Under the pieces are notes generated by a model that saw only the letters and a list, made by a program, of their open reading frames with translations, made no database searches and had not been told where the DNA came from. A stretch of 64,000 nt of DNA from Micavibrio sp. UBA2638 (lineage in GTDB: Bacteria; Pseudomonadota; Alphaproteobacteria; Micavibrionales; Micavibrionaceae). Shown piece by piece: positions 42,989 to 51,701 of this stretch. A program made the position numbers and the translations under genes. Position 1 is the first letter of the stretch, and every line of letters starts with the position of its first letter. The stretch lies in assembly GCA_002359735.1 (NCBI GenBank), contig DENS01000013.1, positions 3,634 through 67,633 of the forward strand. The letters are read 5' to 3'.

Positions 42989-44113
42989 ATGCGGCTTAAA
43001 TCTTTCTATGCAAAGACAGTAACGGAAGCGATGCAAATGGTTCGAGAAATGCTCGGAGAAGATGCTATTATCGTTGCCACTCGTGAAGAAAAGGGTGGCA
43101 AAGCCGTTTGCGTGACCGCCGCTATTGAGCCCGGCTTTGAAAATGGAAGTTACCGTGATGATTATTCCGATAGCCCGAACTTCGAAATCGGAGAAGAAGA
43201 ACACCACGATGCTGGTTCCGGGTGGTTGCAGTATGATGATGAAGATGAAGAATACGCCGTGACCGAAGAAATCACCGAAGCCATGCTAAAGCATGGCGTA
43301 CCGGAAGATGTTCTGGATCATATTATTTCATGCGCAACCGTTATCGGATTAGAACAGCCGTCGGTTGCTCTGGTTGCCGCCATTGAACATCTATATTCTT
43401 TTACACCGCTGCCCCGCGCGGCGGCAAAACGCCCCTTTATACTGGTTGGGCCTCCAGGTTCGGGAAAAACACTTGCCGTTGCAAAATTAGCAGCGCGCGG
43501 CGTTATGGACGGACTTAAAGTTGCCGTCATCACAACGGATACTGTGCGCGCTGGCGGCGTTGAACAATTAAGCGCCTTTACCAAATTGCTACAAATTGAT
43601 CTAAAAAAAGCCAAGAGTGCACAGGCCCTACGCGAAATACTGTCTGATCTGCGCGGCCGCTATGATCAAATTTATATTGATACCCAGGGTGTTAACCCAT
43701 TTAACCGCGAAGAAATGAAACAGGCAGCGGTCTTACTTGATGCTGCCGACATGGACAGCATTCTCGTTATGCCGGGCGGGCTGGATGCAGAAGAATCCGG
43801 TGATATTGCGCGCGCTTTTGCTTCCTTGCAAGTTCACAGATTAATGCCAACGCGCGTTGACATGGCCCGCCGTTTAGGTGGCGTATTATCGGCAGCAACC
43901 CATGGCAGCATGAGCTTCACCGATGCTGGCAACACCCCTAAAGTCGCTGAAGGCCTGTTTAACCTTACACCACAAACCCTATCACGCCTTTTAATGCCCT
44001 CTTCCTATCGCGGGGATCGTGATACCAACACCGGATCACAGACGATGCATTCACGTCCGCGTCCCCCATCCCCGTCAACAACTCCAGAAAAACGCAAGAG
44101 TATAAAGCAATGA
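42989..44113 (+). CDS. flhF: SRP-type GTPase FlhF
   Basis: The 374-residue GTPase controls flagellar placement and number. The N-terminal B domain begins MRLKSFYAKTVTEAMQMVRE. The NG domain has Walker A VGPPGSGKTLAVAKLAARG (about 151-169), TTDTVRAGGVEQLSAF and DTQGVNPFNREEMKQ, where the usual DTAGRS-type segment is altered. The C-terminal 25 residues are Pro/Ser/Thr-rich. Its stop overlaps flhG by four bases (ATGA), so the pair is coupled. FlhF is a feature of polar flagellation. Confidence 0.93.
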   Translation: MRLKSFYAKTVTEAMQMVREMLGEDAIIVATREEKGGKAVCVTAAIEPGFENGSYRDDYSDSPNFEIGEEEHHDAGSGWLQYDDEDEEYAVTEEITEAMLKHGVPEDVLDHIISCATVIGLEQPSVALVAAIEHLYSFTPLPRAAAKRPFILVGPPGSGKTLAVAKLAARGVMDGLKVAVITTDTVRAGGVEQLSAFTKLLQIDLKKAKSAQALREILSDLRGRYDQIYIDTQGVNPFNREEMKQAAVLLDAADMDSILVMPGGLDAEESGDIARAFASLQVHRLMPTRVDMARRLGGVLSAATHGSMSFTDAGNTPKVAEGLFNLTPQTLSRLLMPSSYRGDRDTNTGSQTMHSRPRPPSPSTTPEKRKSIKQ

Positions 44114-44946
44114 GCGATACAACAGTGAAAACCCCAGACACCCAGAAAGCTCCGCCGTCATTTCGGCGTGGCACCAATATACTGGCCGTTGCCAGTGGTA
44201 AAGGAGGTGTCGGGAAAACCTGGTTTTCAATCACCTTGTCCCATGCCCTTGCCCGCATGGGAAAAAAAGTTTTACTATTTGATGGCGACCTTGGCCTAGC
44301 CAATGTTGACGTACAACTTGGGTTAATGCCAAAACGTGACTTAAACGATGTTATTCGCGGACGCTTGAGTCTCGATAAAGTCGTACAGCATTACGAAGAA
44401 GGCAATTTTGATATTATTGCCGGCCGGTCCGGTCAAGCCTCTTTATCCGCACTGCCAACCCAACGCCTTGCCATGCTGCGCGATCAGCTTCTGGATCTCG
44501 CCAGTGAATATGACGTTGTTATTACCGATCTTGGCGCGGGCGTGGACCGTACGGTCCGCATGTTTTCCTCCGCTGCAACGCGTACAGTTCTTATCACAAC
44601 AGATGAACCAACCTCACTAACCGATGCATATGCCTTTGTTAAGCTGGGCAACGCCGCTGGGCTATCGAAGAATGTTTCAATTGTTGTAAACATGGCCTCC
44701 AGCATAACCGAAGGTGATCGCACCTACCGCACCCTTCTTAAGGCATGCGAAAACTTCTTACGCCTGAAACCTCCTATGTCTGGTATGGTTCGGTCTGACC
44801 CGAAAGTAAAAGACAGCATTCGTCATCAGACCCCGATTCTGATCCGTTCACCAAACAGTGAGGCCGCAGAAGACGCCGAAAAAGTGGCTGATAATATTTG
44901 GGAATTGCTGAAGCAATCGCAAAAGGCAATGGCCTCCGCTGGTTAA
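44110..44946 (+). CDS. flhG: Flagellar number regulator FlhG (MinD-like ATPase)
   Basis: The 278-residue MinD-family ATPase has a deviant Walker A ASGKGGVGKTWFSITLSHAL (about 30-49) and the DGDLGLANVDVQLGL switch, then VVITDLGAGVDRTV (about 136-149). The C-terminal membrane-targeting helix (ADNIWELLKQSQK) is amphipathic. FlhG limits flagella to one or few, acting with FlhF. It overlaps flhF by four bases and the start is ATG within the ATGA junction. Confidence 0.95.
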   Translation: MSDTTVKTPDTQKAPPSFRRGTNILAVASGKGGVGKTWFSITLSHALARMGKKVLLFDGDLGLANVDVQLGLMPKRDLNDVIRGRLSLDKVVQHYEEGNFDIIAGRSGQASLSALPTQRLAMLRDQLLDLASEYDVVITDLGAGVDRTVRMFSSAATRTVLITTDEPTSLTDAYAFVKLGNAAGLSKNVSIVVNMASSITEGDRTYRTLLKACENFLRLKPPMSGMVRSDPKVKDSIRHQTPILIRSPNSEAAEDAEKVADNIWELLKQSQKAMASAG

Positions 44947-45000
44947 TAGATATCGCGCTTTCCATTCCACGTATGGCACATATCTTGTATAATAGTAGAT

Positions 45001-47316
45001 ATGAGCGATAGCACAGGCACAACAAAACTACCGGATATTTCACACTCCCCTTCTGCTTTAAGCAGCGCAAAGGGGAAAAGCCCGCTTAATGCAAAACTGA
45101 TTGGCGTTCCCAATGTCACCGAAGGCCGTAACGACAGAGTGGTGCGCCTAAAAGGTGAGATCACGCAAAAAACAGATCACGGGCGCGTACGCATACAAAC
45201 ACAAAGCGGTGAAATCGAAGTTCAAATTCCGGAAAATGAGTCACAAGCCGCCAGTAAATTAACAAAAGGCCAAAGGGTTGAGATCGACATCCCCCCCGAA
45301 AAAGTACGCAACCGAACCGATAACACCATACATATACGCCCCGATACGCGCAGCGCGGCATCCTCCGCGGCTCCAACAGAATCATCACCCCAGAAACAAC
45401 AAGAGCAAAAATCGCAAGCCACCCCTGAGCCCCGTAACACCGTCAAGATACCAGACCGATCAATTGAGATAAAAACGCAGCCCTATGTACCGCCAGCTAC
45501 TGGTACAAAAACAGCACAAAATACGCAAGGCGTAGAGCAAAGGGCCATAACAAATGCGCAAGGCGTAAAAGCCGATATGCAAGCCCTACTCAGCAAAACA
45601 ACACTCCAATTCAGCGATGCTCAACAATTGCAGGGCATTCCATTAAGATTAGACCCGCTCCCAAAGGACATGTTGGCGCAAATCACCGTTTCACAACAGC
45701 ACTCCATTCGCGCGTCAGTAACCAGTATAGCGAACTTCGCACAAAGCCTGCCTCTAACAATTAATTCACAAACCAGCCTGAACCTTACACAGAGCGCCAC
45801 TGAAGCCAGCAACATGGCGAATACAACATCACCAACGATCCATTCAGCACTCTTCCCGCAAAACGCCACGACAAACATCGTGCAATCCACTGTAAATAAC
45901 ACGCTAAATCAAGGCGTTAAAAGCAATCAACTCATGCAAAACATTACCTTAATTCAGCCCGCGTCACCGCAAACAACAGAAGCCAGTAACCTGATATCAC
46001 CAACGATCAGCTTCACTTTCAACTTCAAACCGCAACACACTGATATAGTTAAACATTTATCACCACACGCCATCACATTAACTGGCGCGGCACAAACCAG
46101 CAATGTGGTCAATGACCCATTACAGTCGCCTGTTAATCAACAAGTTATCTCCACCACATTGTTGGGACCAGAGGCGCTTACAGTAGCCATAAATACCCTG
46201 ACATTGCCTCCCGTCAAAATCGAAGCACCATCAATCAGCACAACAGCAAACACAGATGAAATTTCTTTAAAAGATTTTCTTATGGCTCAAGCTAAAGAGA
46301 TGCAGGCAAGCAGCGCGCCCCTTGCAACCATCGCCCAGCCAGAAAATTCTGAAAATTTGAAAATTATGACCGCACACACGCAAAATTCGCAAAACCCGCC
46401 ACTGCTTACACAATCACAAATCGGCAGCATCACAGCAACCTTTAGTGGTTATACGCCACAAAACCTTCCGGTTCTGAGCGTATTTTTACCAGACGCCCAA
46501 GCCCCCAAGAACTTTATCCTGCAATTGCCATTACAGAACATCAGTACAGGCACGCAAATCGAAATGACGCTGCATAGCCCTGGCGTAAACAGTCAGAGTG
46601 CAAGCGCCACAACGCACACTCTACCGCTGCCTTCCTCATTGATAACGCCTGGGACCTGGCCCACCTTACAAGACATTACGCAAACATTGGAAAGTCTAGC
46701 AGCCAGCAATAGCATCACGGCCAACGCCTCCCCCGGCATTCTGCCATCCCCGTCATCGCCGGGGCAGATGGGTCCTGCCATTTTGTTTATTTTCGCCGCA
46801 TTAAAATCAGGCGATCTCACGCAAATACTGAATGATAAAGCACTGGACCAGCTAAAACGCGCTGGCAAAGGCGGCTTAATCAGCCGGTTAAACGGCGAAG
46901 GACATATAATTAACCGCAGCCATGTTGATAGCACCGGACAGGATTGGCGAGCACTTACCATTCCCATGCAATGGCAAAATGACGTCCATAAAATTGCTCT
47001 GTTCTATAAACAACATGAAAACGATGATGGGGAAGATGGAAAAGGCGGAGGAAAACACACGCGTTTTATTTTTGATTTGGCCCTGACCAATATGGGCAAA
47101 GTCCAACTGGATGGGCTGCACAGAAATGACCGGCTGGACCTGATCATTCGCACAGAAGACCCTTTTAGCCGTAGCATGCAATTCCAGATGAAAGCGGCCT
47201 ATACTGACGCGCTGGAGACAAGCAATCTAAATGGTGATTTATCTTTTCAGAACGATCCGCAAAACTGGATCAACATTGAAGTGAAAGACAATGAAAAATT
47301 CAAAGTACATATTTAA
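45001..47316 (+). CDS. Second FliK-like hook-length/export-control protein
   Basis: The 771-residue protein has a small beta domain at about 30-105 (RVVRLKGEITQKTDHGRVRI), a very long Gln/Ser/Thr/Asn/Pro-rich low-complexity region (about 105-600), and a C-terminal domain (about 640-771) with TRFIFDLALTNMGKVQLDGL, similar in layout to the Flg_hook domain of FliK. It contains no cysteine. It is 54 bp after flhG. It may be an alternative molecular ruler or a switch protein; low complexity limits homology evidence. The first FliK lies 24 kb away beside flgD and the two hook genes. Confidence 0.7.
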   Translation: MSDSTGTTKLPDISHSPSALSSAKGKSPLNAKLIGVPNVTEGRNDRVVRLKGEITQKTDHGRVRIQTQSGEIEVQIPENESQAASKLTKGQRVEIDIPPEKVRNRTDNTIHIRPDTRSAASSAAPTESSPQKQQEQKSQATPEPRNTVKIPDRSIEIKTQPYVPPATGTKTAQNTQGVEQRAITNAQGVKADMQALLSKTTLQFSDAQQLQGIPLRLDPLPKDMLAQITVSQQHSIRASVTSIANFAQSLPLTINSQTSLNLTQSATEASNMANTTSPTIHSALFPQNATTNIVQSTVNNTLNQGVKSNQLMQNITLIQPASPQTTEASNLISPTISFTFNFKPQHTDIVKHLSPHAITLTGAAQTSNVVNDPLQSPVNQQVISTTLLGPEALTVAINTLTLPPVKIEAPSISTTANTDEISLKDFLMAQAKEMQASSAPLATIAQPENSENLKIMTAHTQNSQNPPLLTQSQIGSITATFSGYTPQNLPVLSVFLPDAQAPKNFILQLPLQNISTGTQIEMTLHSPGVNSQSASATTHTLPLPSSLITPGTWPTLQDITQTLESLAASNSITANASPGILPSPSSPGQMGPAILFIFAALKSGDLTQILNDKALDQLKRAGKGGLISRLNGEGHIINRSHVDSTGQDWRALTIPMQWQNDVHKIALFYKQHENDDGEDGKGGGKHTRFIFDLALTNMGKVQLDGLHRNDRLDLIIRTEDPFSRSMQFQMKAAYTDALETSNLNGDLSFQNDPQNWINIEVKDNEKFKVHI

Positions 47317-47367
47317 ATGCTAAGATAGGTTACGCCCCATCATAAACAGCCCATACTCAAATACGAT

Positions 47368-47793
47368 TTACCCCTCTTCCTGGGCGCGGCGATATCCTTC
47401 CAAAGCAATTTCATCCATAAGGTCATTTTCCTTCTTTTTCAGTTCTTTATCATCTTCAGCTTCGCGGCGCTCTTGTGTGATTTCAACCTTCTTAAGGTCC
47501 GCAAAAGCATCGCGCATATCTTCGCGGGCATGCTCAATACGGTTATTGAGCTTGGCCATCGCCTCATCTATATCTTCGACGCGGCCTCGCACAGCTTCCG
47601 AGTAATGGCCAAAATACCCCAGCGCCTCCACACCCATTTCATCGACTTTTTTGCGCTCTTCGGCCAATGTTTTAATCATGGCCTCTTTTTGCCCTTCAAG
47701 TTCATCCGCCTGTTTATACAGCTCTGCCAGAAATTTTTGTTTCTGTTCAACCGCGTGCCTGCGAACACGTATCAGCGCCTCAAGATCCGCCAT
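47368..47793 (-). CDS. fliJ: Flagellar export chaperone-escort FliJ
   Basis: The 141-residue protein is a single long coiled coil (about 3-125) typical of FliJ, with RRHAVEQKQKFLAELYKQAD and AMAKLNNRIEHAREDMRDAF. FliJ sits in the FliI hexamer like the gamma subunit of F1-ATPase. It lies nine bases downstream of fliI on the minus strand. FliJ sequences diverge, but coiled coil, length and position agree. Confidence 0.88.
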   Translation of the reverse strand: MADLEALIRVRRHAVEQKQKFLAELYKQADELEGQKEAMIKTLAEERKKVDEMGVEALGYFGHYSEAVRGRVEDIDEAMAKLNNRIEHAREDMRDAFADLKKVEITQERREAEDDKELKKKENDLMDEIALEGYRRAQEEG

Positions 47794-47802
47794 GTTCTAC
47801 CA

Positions 47803-49152
47803 TTACCCCCCTGCGCTTCCCTGATATGGCATTCCCAGTATACTGGCCAATATTGCAAACCCCTCTTCAATCGGTGTGTTTTCATCCTTATTCTGACTTA
47901 GAAATTCTTCTATTTGCGGGTATAGCTTAATAGCTTCATCCACCATAGGGTCGGAGCCTTTGCGATATGCTCCCAGGCGAATAAGCTCCTCCATATCTTC
48001 ATAGGCAGTAATCAGCCTCTTGGCGCGTTTCAAGACGCCATTTTGCTCTTCAGTTATGGCCCCCGGCAATGATCGTGATACCGATTTCAATACATCAATA
48101 GCCGGATAACGGCCGCGGTCGGCTATCTCGCGCCGCATGACTATATGCCCATCCAGAATACCGCGCGCGGCATCGGCGACGGGTTCGTTATGGTCATCCC
48201 CCTCAACCAGAACCGAAAATAAACCAGTAATAGACCCCTTGCCCGGAGCGCCAGGCCCTGCCCGTTCCAATAAACGCGCCAATTCTGAAAAAGCCGTTGG
48301 CGGATAGCCTTTTGATGTTGGCGGCTCCCCCGCCGACAGGCCGATTTCACGTTGTGCCATGGCAAAACGCGTCACCGAATCAATCAAACACAAAACCTGT
48401 TGCCCTTGATCACGGAAATATTCGCTGACTGCCAGAGTTGTATAAGCCGCCTGCCTGCGCATTAACGCCGGCTCATCACCCGTCGCGACAATAACAACTG
48501 AGCGCTTTAACCCTTCCTCCCCCAGATCATCCTCAATAAATTCCTGCACTTCCCGGCCACGCTCCCCAACCAGGCCAATCACCGAAATATCAGCCGCAGT
48601 GTAACGCGCCATCATAGACAGAAGCACTGATTTACCAACACCCGATCCTGCAAAAATCCCCATACGCTGCCCCTGACATGTGGCAAGAAACGTATTCATT
48701 GCCCGCACCCCCAAATCCAGCTGCGCACCAATGCGCTGGCGCGAATGCGGCGGGGGCGGTTTATTTCGGAGCGGAACCGGATGACCGCCATGTTGAAGAG
48801 GCCCCTTCCCGTCAATCGGCTGCCCGAGTGCATTAATCACGCGGCCCAGCCAACGCTCATCAGGTAATATTAACGGCTCAGCATCCTGAAACACCGCTTT
48901 ACAACCCAAACCGACCCCTTCCAGCGTTCCAAACGGCATCAAAAGCGCATGCCCTTCTTTAAAGCCAATAACTTCGCAGGGTATGTCACGGCCAGGTTCA
49001 GGCACTAGGTGAACATGCGAGCCGATAGAAAGATTAGCCCCAAAGCCGGCAATTTCAATCAACAGCCCAAGAATTTTAGTGACGCGGCCATAAACCTCTT
49101 TATCAGAAAGAGTTTTTATTTCGGCTATAACTTGATCGGTAAGGCGGTCCAT
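47803..49152 (-). CDS. fliI: Flagellar export ATPase FliI
   Basis: The 449-residue ATPase is the F1-beta-like FliI. It has Walker A GIFAGSGVGKSVLLSMMARY (about 163-182), the catalytic Glu segment VGLVGERGREVQEFIEDDL, Walker B QVLCLIDSVTRFAMAQREIG and the arginine region VEGDDHNEPVADAARGILDG. It powers release of export substrates at the gate with FliH and FliJ. It precedes fliJ and is divergent from the metallopeptidase-like gene. Confidence 0.97.
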   Translation of the reverse strand: MDRLTDQVIAEIKTLSDKEVYGRVTKILGLLIEIAGFGANLSIGSHVHLVPEPGRDIPCEVIGFKEGHALLMPFGTLEGVGLGCKAVFQDAEPLILPDERWLGRVINALGQPIDGKGPLQHGGHPVPLRNKPPPPHSRQRIGAQLDLGVRAMNTFLATCQGQRMGIFAGSGVGKSVLLSMMARYTAADISVIGLVGERGREVQEFIEDDLGEEGLKRSVVIVATGDEPALMRRQAAYTTLAVSEYFRDQGQQVLCLIDSVTRFAMAQREIGLSAGEPPTSKGYPPTAFSELARLLERAGPGAPGKGSITGLFSVLVEGDDHNEPVADAARGILDGHIVMRREIADRGRYPAIDVLKSVSRSLPGAITEEQNGVLKRAKRLITAYEDMEELIRLGAYRKGSDPMVDEAIKLYPQIEEFLSQNKDENTPIEEGFAILASILGMPYQGSAGG

Positions 49153-49318
49153 TCTCCGATTCTATCACGGTTTATAAGACTTTCCTATATTCACACGATA
49201 GGCTTCACTGATATTTTATTTGACATATCACGAAAAACCTCTTTATAAAACCAATACAAATACAGGCGTGACCCAAAGGATAGAGACCGGCATCAAACCG
49301 GGCAAACCAGAGAAAATC

Positions 49319-50068
49319 ATGATAGAGCGCACATTAAGAACACTCTTCAACCTCACGGCGCCGCCGGCCATGATCTGGGAGCCCATAGTGTATGGCCCGC
49401 TTGACCTCCGGCGCCCGGATTTCATGACCCACGTCCGAAAAGCCATACACAAAATTCCGGCGGAACTGCAGGCTAGTTTTCGGGAAGCCGGATATACAGC
49501 AGGCATAACCGAAAGCATCAAATCATATTGTGCGCAGACATCGACCCATAAATTTGAGGACATCGCCCCTACGGCATCAGCGTTTTTTTCGCCGCTACAT
49601 AAAATTGCCCTCATTCCGCAGAAAACAAACAAACCACCGAGCGCAGTGCAAGCATTCCAAAATAACCCGGCCCGCATCACCGCACATGAAATTGGGCACG
49701 CCGCCGCTGATTTCATAAAAAGCAGCCTTTCAGAGCCACTGTATGACACAGAATTCAAAAACGCGGTTGATAAAGAAATTAAAAACGCGGCGCAGAATGG
49801 AAACGCATTTGACGCCTTAACATGGCACGATCAGGTCGCAATATTAAACACCCGGAATGATATTTTATATTCAGAGTTATTTGCCGAACTTTTTGCCGAA
49901 ATCATCACCAAAAATGATAGAGTTTCTCAATATTTTCCGAGCACACGCACACTCATTGAAGAAAAAATCAACAAAGCCGTCACCGCTTACCGCACAGCCA
50001 ATCCGAATTTCAACCCCGTCACTTATCCCAAAATGGAAATCGCAGCCGTTGAATACTTGCATATTTAA
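49319..50068 (+). CDS. ATLF-like zinc metallopeptidase candidate
   Basis: The 249-residue protein has the zincin motif HEIGH at residues 123-127 (His123, Glu124, His127) and, about 60 residues later, YSELFAELFAE (about 184-194) with Glu186 as candidate third zinc ligand and a FAE pattern. FPSTRTLIEE follows. This order, HExxH then ExFAE then a Pro-containing end, resembles the anthrax lethal factor/PPEP (M34, ATLF) peptidases. No signal peptide is visible. A TTG-start frame from 49220 would add 33 residues but lacks a ribosome site, so ATG 49319 is used. Substrate is unknown. Confidence 0.6.
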   Translation: MIERTLRTLFNLTAPPAMIWEPIVYGPLDLRRPDFMTHVRKAIHKIPAELQASFREAGYTAGITESIKSYCAQTSTHKFEDIAPTASAFFSPLHKIALIPQKTNKPPSAVQAFQNNPARITAHEIGHAAADFIKSSLSEPLYDTEFKNAVDKEIKNAAQNGNAFDALTWHDQVAILNTRNDILYSELFAELFAEIITKNDRVSQYFPSTRTLIEEKINKAVTAYRTANPNFNPVTYPKMEIAAVEYLHI

Positions 50069-50129
50069 TTAACTTTAGAATTTGCACGCCGCGTTAACCT
50101 TTGTTAATATAGATGTTAATAAATATTAA
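50065..50129 (+). promoter_or_regulatory. Array of TTAA half-sites upstream of ctrA
   Basis: TTAA occurs at 50065, 50069, 50094, 50104, 50116 and 50126. CtrA binds TTAA-N7-TTAA; the spacings between neighbours in the right-hand group are 6, 8 and 6, near but not equal to the consensus. GTTAACC at 50093-50099 resembles the half-site TTAACCAT. It could be an autoregulatory region, but the AT-rich background weakens the case. Confidence 0.4.
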
Positions 50130-50179
50130 TAAAAATATAAAAAACACTTATCAATTATTTAAGAAAGCGGGCATTCATC

Positions 50180-50890
50180 ATGAGAGTTCTCCTAGTAGAA
50201 GACGACACCTCAACAGCCAAATCGATTGAGCTTATGCTAAAATCCGAAGGCTATATCGTAGACACAACCGACCTTGGCGAAGATGGTTTGGAAATCGGTA
50301 AAATATACGATTACGACATCATTATTTTGGATTTAATGTTACCCGACATGGATGGGTATGATGTATTAAAATCCTTGCGCGATGCAAAGGTCGAGACCCC
50401 GATCCTTATCCTGTCCGGTTTGACCGAACTGGATAATAAAATTAAAGGTCTTGGATACGGTGCCGACGATTACCTGACCAAGCCTTTTGACAAACGTGAA
50501 CTGGTCGCTCGCATTCAGGCCATCGTTCGCCGATCACAGGGGCATTCACAAAGCATCATTGAAACCGGCCGCGTTAAGGTTAACCTTGACTCCCGCACTG
50601 TCGAGGTCGATGGCCGCACATTACACCTAACGGGGAAAGAATACGGCATCATCGAATTGCTGTCCTTGCGCAAAGGCACAACATTGACCAAAGAGATGTT
50701 CCTGAACCACCTTTATGGCGGTATGGACGAACCCGAAGTCAAAATTATAGATGTGTTTATTTGTAAGCTCCGCAAAAAACTGGCCGACGCAACAGATGGC
50801 TCCAATTATATCGAGACCGTTTGGGGCCGTGGTTACGTGCTTCGCGATCCGGAAGAAGAGAAGAAAAAAATTGCTGCCGCCAACGGATAA
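50180..50890 (+). CDS. ctrA: Cell-cycle master response regulator CtrA
   Basis: The 236-residue OmpR-type regulator matches CtrA nearly end to end. It begins MRVLLVEDDTSTAKSIELML, with phospho-acceptor Asp51 in DIIILDLMLPDMDGYDVL and GADDYLTKPFDKRELVARIQ. The winged-helix domain has LTGKEYGIIELLSLRKGTT and IDVFICKLRKKLADA. CtrA silences the replication origin and activates flagellar and division genes in Alphaproteobacteria. Unlike Caulobacter CtrA, the C-terminus ends KIAAANG, not the double-Ala proteolysis tag. A strong terminator follows. Confidence 0.97.
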   Translation: MRVLLVEDDTSTAKSIELMLKSEGYIVDTTDLGEDGLEIGKIYDYDIIILDLMLPDMDGYDVLKSLRDAKVETPILILSGLTELDNKIKGLGYGADDYLTKPFDKRELVARIQAIVRRSQGHSQSIIETGRVKVNLDSRTVEVDGRTLHLTGKEYGIIELLSLRKGTTLTKEMFLNHLYGGMDEPEVKIIDVFICKLRKKLADATDGSNYIETVWGRGYVLRDPEEEKKKIAAANG

Positions 50891-50918
50891 GCGCGCGCAA
50901 TATTGTCTCTAAGGTATT

Positions 50919-50952
50919 TAAAAAGACTGCCTGTATAATGGCAGTCTTTTTT
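50919..50952 (+). terminator. Intrinsic terminator after ctrA
   Basis: AAAAAGACTGCC (50920-50931) pairs with GGCAGTCTTTTT (50940-50951) around an 8-nt loop, with a T run. ctrA is therefore monocistronic. Confidence 0.92.
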
Positions 50953-51071
50953 GTATTGACCCTTTTGCCCGCACTGACTTGGTATGCCTGCGACATTATA
51001 CTTTGTGCGCATTATTGAAAAAACAATGATCTTTACTTTACAAGCACCGCAAAATCAAAAATAATCCGGGC

Positions 51072-51602
51072 ATGCTTACGCTACCCAACATATTGACGCT
51101 GTCGCGCATTGCACTCTTGCCTGTTTTAATCTGGCTAATTTATGCTGGCTATAGCTGGGCCGCTTTCGCGCTTTATGCCGTTTGCGCCGCAACAGATTTT
51201 CTAGATGGCTATTTAGCCCGTAAACTTAACGCCGTCAGCCCATTTGGAACATTTCTAGACCCGATATCAGACAAAGTTTTTATTGTACTTATTCTGTTAA
51301 CACTGGTTGATACAGGACCGCTTTCCGGACCGTGGGTTATTGCCGTGATGGTCATTATTACACGCGAACTATTGATATCGGGCCTGCGTGAGTTTTTAGG
51401 CCCAAAGAACGTTCAGATGCCCGTCACAAAATTGGCCAAGTGGAAAACAACCGTACAAATGATCAGCATGGGGTTCTTAATCGTCGCCCCTGCCCTGCCC
51501 GCCGCACTGATGGCCGGTCAATTACTTACGGTTCTAGCGGCCGCTTTAACCGCCTATACGGGCTGGCTATATTTAAAAGCCGGTTTTCCACATTTAAAAT
51601 AA
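51072..51602 (+). CDS. pgsA: CDP-diacylglycerol-glycerol-3-phosphate phosphatidyltransferase PgsA
   Basis: The 176-residue membrane enzyme makes phosphatidylglycerol phosphate. The CDP-alcohol phosphotransferase motif DGYLARKLNAVSPFGTFLDP continues to ISD, with the pattern DGxxAR-x8-G-x3-D-x3-D at about residues 49-71. Four to five hydrophobic segments flank it. It begins about 180 bp after ctrA and 100 bp before pyrD. It supplies the acidic phospholipid pathway and is unrelated to motility. Confidence 0.93.
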   Translation: MLTLPNILTLSRIALLPVLIWLIYAGYSWAAFALYAVCAATDFLDGYLARKLNAVSPFGTFLDPISDKVFIVLILLTLVDTGPLSGPWVIAVMVIITRELLISGLREFLGPKNVQMPVTKLAKWKTTVQMISMGFLIVAPALPAALMAGQLLTVLAAALTAYTGWLYLKAGFPHLK

Positions 51603-51701
51603 CCCCGCATTACGGTGATTGGCGCCCCGCCATAATGTTCACTGACGCTCCGCCGCGCAGTAGAGATAGACTTTTTCAAAGAAATATCGTAAACAAAGAA
51701 G

